A stretch of DNA of 64,000 nt. It comes from DASQUK01 sp963756425 (GTDB lineage: Bacteria > Actinomycetota > Acidimicrobiia > Acidimicrobiales > VFJN01). Positions within the stretch are counted from its first letter, which is position 1, and the number at the start of each line of letters is the position of its first letter. Location of the stretch: assembly GCA_963756425.1 (NCBI GenBank), contig CAVWNW010000018.1:124001-188000 (forward strand). The letters run 5' to 3'. The position numbers and the translations under genes are program-made. This document shows, in pieces, positions 31,736 to 38,873 of this stretch. The notes under the pieces are model-generated. The model did no database searches. It saw only the letters and a list, made by a program, of their open reading frames with translations, and was not told where the DNA came from.

Positions 31736-32755
31736 ATGCGCATACTGGTCACCGGAGGGGCGGGGTTCGTCGGATCCCACGTTGTCGACCTACTCGTCGC
31801 CGGTGGCCACGAGGTGGTCGTGCTCGACTCGCTGGCGGCCCATGACAGCGGTCCGCCGCCGTGGCTGCCCGATGACGTCGAGCTGGTGTGCGCCGACGTG
31901 CGCGACCCCGACGCCTGGCGCATCGCGGCGCGGGGGGTCGATGCCGTGAGCCATCAGGCGGCGCGGGTCGGGCTCGGCATCGACTTCGGTGACGTGCGCC
32001 GCTATGTGGACGACAACGACTCGGGCACCGCCACTGGACTCTGGGTCCTGCACGACACCGGGTTCCGGGGTCGGCTGGTGCTGGCGTCGAGCATGGTCGT
32101 CTACGGCGAGGGGCGTTACCGATGCCGACGCCACGGCGATGTCCGACCCCGTCCCCGCACCTCGGAAGACCTCGCGGCCGGCCGCTTCGATCCCAGCTGC
32201 CCGGCCTGCGGTGGCGCGTCGAGATGGGCACCCATCGGCGAGGAGGCGCCAACCGACCCACGCAACGTGTACGCCGCCACAAAGCTGCACCAGGAGCATT
32301 TGTGCGCCGCGTTCGGTCGAGAGCACGGCGTCGCCGTGACCGCCCTGCGTTACCACAACGTCTACGGACCCCGGATGCCGAGGGACACGCCGTACGCCGG
32401 CGTGGCATCGATCTTCCGGTCCGCCGTCGAACGAGGCGAGCCGCCACGGGTGTTCGAGGACGGCGGGCAGACCCGCGATTTCGTCCACGTTCTCGACGTC
32501 GCCCGCGCCAACGTGGCCGCCCTCACCGCCGACGCGCCCGTGGTAGGGCCGCTGAACGTGGCCTCCGGGGTCCCCCGCACCGTTCTCGACCTGGCTCGAG
32601 CGAGCTGCGCCGGCACCGGCTTGGCGCCGATCCTGGTGGGTGGGGGCCGGCTCGGCGACGTCCGCCACATAGTCGCCAGCCCAGCGCGCGCCGCTGCAAC
32701 CCTGGGGTTTCGCGCCGTGGAGATGTTCGACGTCGGCGACGTCGGCGGCGTCTAG
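31736..32755 (+). CDS. NAD-dependent epimerase/dehydratase with zinc-knuckle insertion
   Basis: The 339-residue extended SDR has VTGGAGFVGSHVVDLL at the N-terminus, LASSMVVYGEG and YAATKLHQE (the YxxxK catalytic pair), and GGQTRDFVHVLDVA. Between the SSMVVYG and YxxxK blocks lies an insertion with C-x2-H (CRRH) and C-x2-C (CPAC) pairs, a likely structural zinc site. It probably makes or modifies an NDP-sugar for the neighbouring transferases. Its TAG overlaps the convergent histidine kinase stop. Confidence 0.9.
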   Translation: MRILVTGGAGFVGSHVVDLLVAGGHEVVVLDSLAAHDSGPPPWLPDDVELVCADVRDPDAWRIAARGVDAVSHQAARVGLGIDFGDVRRYVDDNDSGTATGLWVLHDTGFRGRLVLASSMVVYGEGRYRCRRHGDVRPRPRTSEDLAAGRFDPSCPACGGASRWAPIGEEAPTDPRNVYAATKLHQEHLCAAFGREHGVAVTALRYHNVYGPRMPRDTPYAGVASIFRSAVERGEPPRVFEDGGQTRDFVHVLDVARANVAALTADAPVVGPLNVASGVPRTVLDLARASCAGTGLAPILVGGGRLGDVRHIVASPARAAATLGFRAVEMFDVGDVGGV

Positions 32756-33849
32756 GCCCGCGGGAGACTAACGGTGAACCGACAGCCCCCCGGCTCGTTG
32801 CGCACGGCGATGTCGCCTTCGAGGACGTCCACCAACCCGCGGGCGATGGCCAGCCCCAGCCCTGCGCCGCCGCTCGTGCTCGGCGTGCGAGCGGCGTCGC
32901 CCCGGTAGGCGAGGTCGAACACCCGGTCGAGGTCGTAGGCGGGGATGCCACCACAGCCGTCGAGGACGGACACCTCCACATGGTGGTCGCCGCCACGCAC
33001 CGCAACCTCCACGGCGCCGCCCGGCGGCGTATGCCGGATCGCGTTGTCGAGCAGGTTGCGCACCACCCGCGCCAGCTCGGGCGCCGACCCCGCCACGTCG
33101 GGTGGGCGGCCATCGAGCCGGCCGTCGACCCGGACGCCCTTTGCCTCCGCCATCACCGCCGCCGACGCCACTACGTCCGACACCAGCTCACCCAGCGCCA
33201 CCCGCTCCACGCTCACCGCCAACGTCCCCGCCTCGATCCGGGACAGCTCGAAGAGGTCGTCGACGAGCCTGGCGAGGCGGTCGGCCTCGGTCATGAGCTG
33301 GAGGTGGTAGCGCCGCACCTCCATCGGCTCGTCGACAATGCCGTCGTCGAGCGCTTCGACCATCGCCCGGATGCCGGCGATCGGCGTGCGCAGGTCGTGG
33401 CTGACCCACGCCACCAGCTCACGTCGGCTGGACTCCAGCGCCCGCTCCCGGTCGGCCGCCTCCAGGAGCCGGCGGCGCGCCCGCTCCAGCTCGGTCGCCA
33501 AGGCCAACGCACCCAGGACCCCGGCGGTGCCGGCACCCGCGACGACGACCACCAGGGCCGAGAGGTCGTGGCTCGACACGAACATCGCCTGGGCGGCGGC
33601 CAACGACCCGAACGCCACTGCGACCACCGGGATGAGCGCGACCACCAGCGGGCTACGGGACCGCTGCAGCGCCAGCCGTCCCCCGGCATAGGTGATGATC
33701 GACACGCCGAAGCTGATGGCAACGAGCTGGGAGGCGTCGGCGGCGGGCAATCCCAGTGACGCCGCGGCCCCGATCGCCACCAACAAGCCCACCGCAACCA
33801 CCAGCGGCGCGATGGCCGGGGCCCGGACGACACTCGTGGTCGCGCTCAT
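32752..33849 (-). CDS. Membrane sensor histidine kinase
   Basis: The 365-residue kinase has four to five N-terminal hydrophobic helices (residues about 10-120) with almost no extracellular loop, a coiled linker (ATELERARRRLLEAADRERALE), the H-box ELVAWVSHDLRTPIAG, and the ATPase N, G1 and G2 boxes NLLDNAIRHTPPG, VLDGCGGIP and GGAGLGLAIA. A sensor without an outside domain probably reads a membrane signal. ATG 33849 overlaps the response-regulator stop by 4 nt. Confidence 0.92.
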   Translation of the reverse strand: MSATTSVVRAPAIAPLVVAVGLLVAIGAAASLGLPAADASQLVAISFGVSIITYAGGRLALQRSRSPLVVALIPVVAVAFGSLAAAQAMFVSSHDLSALVVVVAGAGTAGVLGALALATELERARRRLLEAADRERALESSRRELVAWVSHDLRTPIAGIRAMVEALDDGIVDEPMEVRRYHLQLMTEADRLARLVDDLFELSRIEAGTLAVSVERVALGELVSDVVASAAVMAEAKGVRVDGRLDGRPPDVAGSAPELARVVRNLLDNAIRHTPPGGAVEVAVRGGDHHVEVSVLDGCGGIPAYDLDRVFDLAYRGDAARTPSTSGGAGLGLAIARGLVDVLEGDIAVRNEPGGCRFTVSLPRA

Positions 33850-34556
33850 GCCGCCACGCCCTCCCAGCGGTAGCCCACGCCCCACACCGTGACGATGCGC
33901 ACCGGGTTTGCCGGATCCGGCTCGATCTTCTCCCGGAGGCGGCGAACGTGGACGGTGACCGTGGACGCGTCGCCGTAGCGATAACCCCAGACGCCCTCGA
34001 GCAGCTCCTCGCGCCGGAACGCGCGGCGCGGGTGGCGCACCAGGAATGCCAGCAATTCGAACTCTCGCGCCGTCAGCGACACCACACCCCCACGCATCCG
34101 TGCCTGGCGGGCGGCGATGTCCACCTCGAGGTCGCCGTCGACAAGTACTCGCGGCGCGTTCGACGCGGGCGACGCCAGCGGTCCCCGCGCCCGGCGCAGC
34201 ACGGCCCGCACCCGCGCCACCAACTCCTTGGTCGAGAAGGGCTTGGACACATAGTCGTCCGCGCCCAGGTCGAGACCTACGATGCGGTCGGTTTCCTGGC
34301 TACGGGCCGTGAGGATGACGATGGGAACCGGCGCCAGCGCCCGTAGGCGACGGCACACCTCCAGCCCGTCGATGCCCGGCAGCATGAGATCGAGGACCAC
34401 GAGGTCCGGTGGCGCCGCCAGCGCCCGCTCGAGGGCGTCCCTTCCGTCGGCAACCGTCTCGACCGTGTAACCGTCGCGCTCGAGGTAGCGCGCCACGACC
34501 TCCGACACGGTGGTGTCGTCGTCGACCACCAGGATCCGGGGCGCCGCCTCGATCAC
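33846..34556 (-). CDS. OmpR/PhoB-family response regulator
   Basis: The 236-residue protein has a receiver domain (acidic DDD at 12-14, phospho-acceptor Asp 56 in VVLDLMLPG, the Lys in YVSKPF) and a winged-helix domain from about 135 (SLTAREFELLAFLVRHP, STVTVHVRRLREKIE, TVWGVGYRW). Coupled to the histidine kinase. It is divergent from the DUF2064 operon, whose control region and that of the GT-C operon share the CCTTACGAG motif; this regulator is the obvious candidate to bind it. Confidence 0.94.
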   Translation of the reverse strand: MIEAAPRILVVDDDTTVSEVVARYLERDGYTVETVADGRDALERALAAPPDLVVLDLMLPGIDGLEVCRRLRALAPVPIVILTARSQETDRIVGLDLGADDYVSKPFSTKELVARVRAVLRRARGPLASPASNAPRVLVDGDLEVDIAARQARMRGGVVSLTAREFELLAFLVRHPRRAFRREELLEGVWGYRYGDASTVTVHVRRLREKIEPDPANPVRIVTVWGVGYRWEGVAA

Positions 34557-34590
34557 GACGCCGAGGCTAGGGCCGCGGTGGGTGGGAAGG

Positions 34591-34648
34591 CCTTACGAGC
34601 TGCGGAACATCGGGCTGGTCCGTTCCAGCGAGTGCGACACGGGTCATA
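34591..34648 (+). promoter_or_regulatory. Motif CCTTACGAG-N6-AACATCG plus CATA box (copy 2)
   Basis: CCTTACGAG (34591-34599), six variable bases, AACATCG (34606-34612), exactly 32 nt, then CATA (34645-34648) within CGGGTCATA, 10 nt before the GTG of the DUF2064 gene. It also lies 35 nt upstream of the divergent response regulator. See copy 1 at 30308. Confidence 0.7.
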
Positions 34649-34658
34649 GACCGGTGCC

Positions 34659-35315
34659 GTGCACCTCGTCGTGATCGCCAAGGAACCGATCCCTGGGCGC
34701 GTGAAAACCCGCCTGTGCCCACCGTGCTCACCCGTCGAAGCGGCGCGGGTGGCAGAGGCGGCGCTGGCCGACACCCTCGACGCCGCGCTCGCGTCGGGCG
34801 CTGACCGCGTCGTGCTCGCCCTCGACGGGCGGCCCGGGCCGTGGTGCCCGCTGGGGGTCGTGGTGATCGGTCAGGGTCGTGGCACTCTCGACAGGCGGCT
34901 GGCGCACGCATGGTCCCAGGGGGCGGGCCGCGGCCCGGCGCTGCAGGTCGGCATGGACACCCCCCAGGTCTCAGCCGTCGACCTGAACCGTGCGATGGCG
35001 GCGCTGGACGACAACCACGTCGACGCGGTGCTGGGTCCCGCAACCGACGGCGGTTGGTGGGCTCTGGGCATGCGACGACCCCGGCCCGAGGCAGTCCTGG
35101 GCGTCCCGACGAGCCTGCCGGACACCGGCGCCCGGCAGGCGGTGCGGCTGGCGGCACTCGGCATGCGCACGCGGCTGCTCGAGGTGCAAACCGACGTCGA
35201 CACGTGGCCCGACGCCGTCGCCGTCGCGCTCGAGGCACCGGAAACGCGGACCGCCGCCGTTGTCCGATGGCGGGAGGCGCGGCTCAACGCCGTCGCATCG
35301 GCGGTCGGGCCATGA
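34659..35315 (+). CDS. DUF2064/TIGR04282-type nucleotide-sugar transferase-like protein
   Basis: The 218-residue protein matches the TIGR04282 group (named after an arsenosugar-pathway glycosyltransferase): LVVIAKEPIPGRVKTRL at the N-terminus, ALQVGMDTPQVSAVDL (the Asp metal motif) and DAVLGPATDGGWWALGMR. The fold is that of a GT-A or nucleotidyltransferase. No arsenic genes are present, so arsenosugar synthesis is unsupported here. GTG 34659 follows the CATA box closely. Coupled by ATGA to the following methyltransferase. Confidence 0.85.
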   Translation: MHLVVIAKEPIPGRVKTRLCPPCSPVEAARVAEAALADTLDAALASGADRVVLALDGRPGPWCPLGVVVIGQGRGTLDRRLAHAWSQGAGRGPALQVGMDTPQVSAVDLNRAMAALDDNHVDAVLGPATDGGWWALGMRRPRPEAVLGVPTSLPDTGARQAVRLAALGMRTRLLEVQTDVDTWPDAVAVALEAPETRTAAVVRWREARLNAVASAVGP

Positions 35316-35893
35316 CGTCGCTCGTCTGGTCCGGCGGCGATGCGATCGAGCTGCCCGTGGGGCGTTGGCGCGGACCGCCGGACGATGTCGAGCTCGCCCT
35401 CCTCGACACCCTGGCGGATCCCGTGCTCGACGTCGGGTGCGGGCCCGGACGCATCGTCGCCGCGCTCGGTGCCGCCGGGCGCCCGGCGCTCGGCGTCGAT
35501 CCCAGCCCGGCCGCCGTCGCCGAGGCGGTGCGGCGACGCGCACCGGTCCTGGCCCGCTCGGTGTTCGGTCCGCTACCGGGAGAAGGGCGTTGGGCCACCG
35601 TGCTGCTGCTCGACGGCAGCATCGGCATCGGCGGCGATCCCGAGGCGCTGCTGAACCGAGCGCGTCGTCTGGTCCGGCCCGGCGGGGAGGTCGTGGCGGA
35701 GGTCGAGCCACCTGGCGTGTCGACTGGCCCGACCACCGCCCGGCTCGCGTCGGCTCGGGGGCAGAGCGCATGGTTCGCCTGGGCGAGGGTCGGGGCCGAC
35801 GCGTTCGAAGCGCTGGCGGTCGCCGCCGGGCTGAGGCCCGTCGTTCTCGACGCCGCCGGGGAACGCTGGTTCGGCCGGGCGGTGCGCCCGTGA
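35312..35893 (+). CDS. Small class I SAM-dependent methyltransferase
   Basis: The 193-residue enzyme has PVLDVGCGPGRIVAAL, ALGVDPSPAAVAEAVRR, LLLDGSIGIGGDPEALL and RRLVRPGGEVVAEV, a compact methyltransferase with no extra domain. It overlaps DUF2064 upstream (ATGA) and the molybdoenzyme downstream, so it belongs to a tightly coupled operon. Its substrate is probably the product of the DUF2064 protein; this is inferred from context only. Confidence 0.88.
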   Translation: MTSLVWSGGDAIELPVGRWRGPPDDVELALLDTLADPVLDVGCGPGRIVAALGAAGRPALGVDPSPAAVAEAVRRRAPVLARSVFGPLPGEGRWATVLLLDGSIGIGGDPEALLNRARRLVRPGGEVVAEVEPPGVSTGPTTARLASARGQSAWFAWARVGADAFEALAVAAGLRPVVLDAAGERWFGRAVRP

Positions 35894-37026
35894 TGCTCCG
35901 ACGGCTGCCGGGCTCCAGCCACCCGAGCGAGCTGCACGAGGTGCGCAGCGCGGCATGGTTGGGACTCGGGCTCGGGGTCACATTCGGCACGTGCTTCCTG
36001 ACCGGCGTTTGGTCACACCTGGCGCAGAACCCCCCGGCGTGGTTCACGTACCCTTCCCGCCCCGCCGGGCTGTACCGCGTTACGCAGGGGCTGCACGTGG
36101 CGAGCGGGACGGCCGCGATCCCGTTGCTGTTGGCCAAGCTCTGGGTTGTCCATCCCCACTTCTTCCAGTGGCCGCCGGCCCGGTCGGTGCTGCATGCCGT
36201 CGAACGACTGGCGCTGGTGCCACTGGTCGGCGGAGGCTTGTTCCAGTTGCTCTCGGGCACGCTCAACGTCGCCGAGTGGTACCCGTGGACGTTCTTCTTC
36301 CCTCGGGCCCACTTCTGGGTGGCGTGGATCACGATCGGTGCGCTGGTCGTGCACGTCGGCGCCAAGGCTCCCGCCACGCGTGACGCCGTGCGCCGGCGAG
36401 CCCGACCGGCAGACGCGGTACGGGCACCGGCGGGCGACCGGCGGGCGTTCCTCGGCGGGGTCGTCGCTACCTCGGTGGGCCTGGTGGTGGCCACGGCCGG
36501 TGGCACGGTCGCGGCGCTGAGCCCGGTGTCGGTCCTGGCCCAGCGGCGCCCGGGCGTGGGGCCGCAGGGGTTCCCGGTCAACAAGTCGGCGGCCGCAGCC
36601 CGGGTGACGGACGTGGCCCGCGACCCTGCGTACCGGCTGGTGGTCGAGGGTGCGGTCGACCGGCGCCTGGAGCTCAGCCTGGACGACCTCCATGCCCTAC
36701 CGCAGCGGGAGGCGCATCTGCGGATCGCGTGCGTGGAAGGGTGGAGCGCCTCGGCCCGCTGGCGGGGCGTGCCGGTACGCGACCTGTTGGCGCGGGCAGG
36801 AGCGGCGGCGGATGCCGAGGCCACGGTCGAGTCGTTGCAACCGACCGGCCGCTACCGGGCGGCGTACATCAACGGGGACCAGGCGGCGGACCGGGACACC
36901 CTGTTGGCCGTCGAGCTCGACGGCCAACCGCTGCACATCGACCACGGATTCCCCGTGCGCCTGATCGGGCCCAACCGCCCGGGCGTTCTCCAGACCAAGT
37001 GGGTGTCGAGGCTGGTGGTCCACTAG
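35893..37026 (+). CDS. Molybdopterin-dependent oxidoreductase fused to a membrane cytochrome-b-like domain
   Basis: Residues about 20-170 form four membrane helices with several His (TQGLHVASG, VHPHFFQW, RSVLHAVER, RAHFWVAW, LVVHVGAK) that could bind heme b. A twin-arginine-like helix follows (DRRAFLGGVVATSVG, about 183-205), then a sulfite-oxidase-type Moco domain (about 220-377) with the Cys ligand in RIACVEGW and HIDHGFPVRLIGPNRPG. The catalytic domain should be outside the membrane. ATG 35893 overlaps the preceding stop (GTG 35890 is possible). The electron donor or substrate is unknown. Confidence 0.88.
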   Translation: MLRRLPGSSHPSELHEVRSAAWLGLGLGVTFGTCFLTGVWSHLAQNPPAWFTYPSRPAGLYRVTQGLHVASGTAAIPLLLAKLWVVHPHFFQWPPARSVLHAVERLALVPLVGGGLFQLLSGTLNVAEWYPWTFFFPRAHFWVAWITIGALVVHVGAKAPATRDAVRRRARPADAVRAPAGDRRAFLGGVVATSVGLVVATAGGTVAALSPVSVLAQRRPGVGPQGFPVNKSAAAARVTDVARDPAYRLVVEGAVDRRLELSLDDLHALPQREAHLRIACVEGWSASARWRGVPVRDLLARAGAAADAEATVESLQPTGRYRAAYINGDQAADRDTLLAVELDGQPLHIDHGFPVRLIGPNRPGVLQTKWVSRLVVH

Positions 37027-37526
37027 TGGACGAACCCCGGGCGCTCCCCGAGACGACCTCGCGCCGTGGCCTTCTGGTCGGGCTGGCTCTGGGCCTGCCG
37101 GTCATCGGTTACGGGCTCCGTGGCGCCATCGTCGACGCCGACGACACCCACCCGCGCGAGCTCGCCCGCTGGGTGATCGGCGCCGCCCTGGTCAACGACC
37201 TCATCCTCTTGCCCGTGGTTGGGGCGATCGCGCTGTTGGCACGACGCTTCACGCCTCGCCGCGCCTGGCCGCCGGTGCGGGCCGGACTGGCTGCCACCGG
37301 GATCCTGGTCCTGGTCGGCTGGCCGTTCGTCCGGGGCTACGGCGACGATCCGACGAACCCCTCGCTGCTACCGCGCAACTACGGCGCCGGACTCGCCGCC
37401 GCCACCGGCGTCGTCTGGGTGGCGGTCGCACTTTGGGTCGCCTGGTGCTACCTCGGTGATCGAATCAGTTGGCGGTCATCGGGTAGCCAGCCGCCTTCCA
37501 GGCGCTCATCCCGCCAAGGACATTGA
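37026..37526 (+). CDS. Small membrane protein of the molybdoenzyme operon
   Basis: GTG 37026 shares one base with the molybdoenzyme stop. The 166-residue protein has about four hydrophobic helices (GLLVGLALGLPVIGYGL, LARWVIGAALVNDLILLPVVGAIALLA in two parts, ILVLVGWPFV, VVWVAVALWVAWCYLG) and an extracytoplasmic YGDDPTNPSLLPRNYG loop. No family is recognised. Its last 62 nt overlap the convergent MBL-rhodanese gene. It may anchor or serve the molybdoenzyme. Confidence 0.75.
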   Translation: MDEPRALPETTSRRGLLVGLALGLPVIGYGLRGAIVDADDTHPRELARWVIGAALVNDLILLPVVGAIALLARRFTPRRAWPPVRAGLAATGILVLVGWPFVRGYGDDPTNPSLLPRNYGAGLAAATGVVWVAVALWVAWCYLGDRISWRSSGSQPPSRRSSRQGH

Positions 37527-38865
37527 CGAGGTCGAGATCGGTGCGAGCGTCGAGGAGGCTGGCCGCTGCCGAGGACCGGTAGCCCGATCCGCACACCACC
37601 GCCAGGGGCCGGTCGGTGCGGGGCACGTCGTCGAGGCGCTGCGGCAGTTCGCCGCCCGTGATGAACGTGGCGCCCTCGATGTGGCCGTCGGCCCATTCGC
37701 CCGGCTGGCGGACGTCGAGCAGGTCGAGCATGCCGGCGGCGAGGCGGCGACGGAGCTCGTGGACGGTGATCTGGGGGAGCCGCTCGAGATCCAGGGCCGC
37801 CGTGCGCCACGCCAGCATCCCCCCGGCGAGCCACCCGACGGGCAGTTCGTAGCCGATGCGCAGCAGGTCCCAGGTGACCGGCCACAGGTCGGCCGGTGAG
37901 CCGAGGACCAGCACGACGGCGGCGTCCCCGTCGACGACCGTCCCGGCCCAGGTGGGGAAGGAAGCGCCCTGCCCGACGCTCAGTGCGCCCGGGATGTGCC
38001 CGCCGCCGTACGCCTCGGGTGCGCGGGTGTCGAGCAGGACGGCGCCATCGCGCGCCGCCCGCAGTACGGCGTCGGGCTCGAGTGCCGGGGGCTCTCCCAG
38101 GACGCCGAGGGGCGCGACGCCCGCGAGGTTCTGGCGTCGCATCCGCCTCCAGTAGGGCGGCACCGCCGGCAGGTTGTCGAGGCGCAGGCACTGCTCGACG
38201 AACTCGTCCTTGGACGAGACCCTGGCCAGGATCTCGTTGGTGCGCCGCTCGTAGCCGACGGTCGTGGACAGGCGGCTGCCGATGTTGCCGCCGCACAGCG
38301 ATCCCGCCACGTGGGTGGGGAACACCTCGACGTGGTCGGGCAGCTCGAGGATCTTCGTCTGGATCGTGCGGCAGAACTCCCGGGCCGCCACCTCGGCCTG
38401 GTCGCGCCCGCCGAGCAGGTCGGGGCGGGCCAGGTCCCCGACCAGCAACGCTCCACCCGACAGCAGCATGGCGGGCACGTCCGCCGACGCCGACCGGTCG
38501 TACACGACCACGCTGATGTGCTCCGGCGTGTGCCCGGGGGTGTGCAGCACCTCGAAGCCGACCTCCCCGAGCTCGAACTGCTCGCCGTCGCGCAGCGGCC
38601 GATGCTCGAAGCCCACCTCCGCGACCGCAGATGCCAGCAGCTCCACGTCCGCGCGCTCGGCCACCTCGGTCAGGCCCGACAGGTAGTCGTTGTGGCCGTG
38701 CGAGTCGAGCGCGTGCCGGATCCGCAGGCCCTGCACTCGGGCGACGTCGAAGTAGCCCGAGACGTCCCGCTGCGGGTCGAACAGCAGTGCCTCACCCGTT
38801 TCCTCCGACCCGACGAGGTAGGAGGCGTGGCCCAGGCCCTGCAGGTAGAACTGCTCGAAGAACAC
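37465..38865 (-). CDS. Metallo-beta-lactamase-fold hydrolase fused to two rhodanese domains
   Basis: The 466-residue protein has an MBL domain (1-240: SHGHNDYLSG metal motif, HTPGHTPEHISVV, GDLARPDL, FPTHVAGSLCG) and two rhodanese domains: one with no visible active Cys (LLDTRAPEAYGGGHIPGAL) and a C-terminal one with AVVCGSGYRSSAAAS. This resembles persulfide dioxygenase-rhodanese fusions in sulfide/thiosulfate metabolism; the HxHxDY variant of the HxHxDH motif is common in this branch. GTG 38865 lies 8 nt after the amylase stop. Confidence 0.9.
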   Translation of the reverse strand: MFFEQFYLQGLGHASYLVGSEETGEALLFDPQRDVSGYFDVARVQGLRIRHALDSHGHNDYLSGLTEVAERADVELLASAVAEVGFEHRPLRDGEQFELGEVGFEVLHTPGHTPEHISVVVYDRSASADVPAMLLSGGALLVGDLARPDLLGGRDQAEVAAREFCRTIQTKILELPDHVEVFPTHVAGSLCGGNIGSRLSTTVGYERRTNEILARVSSKDEFVEQCLRLDNLPAVPPYWRRMRRQNLAGVAPLGVLGEPPALEPDAVLRAARDGAVLLDTRAPEAYGGGHIPGALSVGQGASFPTWAGTVVDGDAAVVLVLGSPADLWPVTWDLLRIGYELPVGWLAGGMLAWRTAALDLERLPQITVHELRRRLAAGMLDLLDVRQPGEWADGHIEGATFITGGELPQRLDDVPRTDRPLAVVCGSGYRSSAAASLLDARTDLDLVNVLGGMSAWKAAGYPMTAN

Positions 38866-38873
38866 GTCGGTGG

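Noticed and set aside
34659..35315. Arsenosugar biosynthesis
   Set aside because: Only the family name of the DUF2064 protein suggests it; no arsenic methyltransferase, ArsS-type or resistance gene is nearby.
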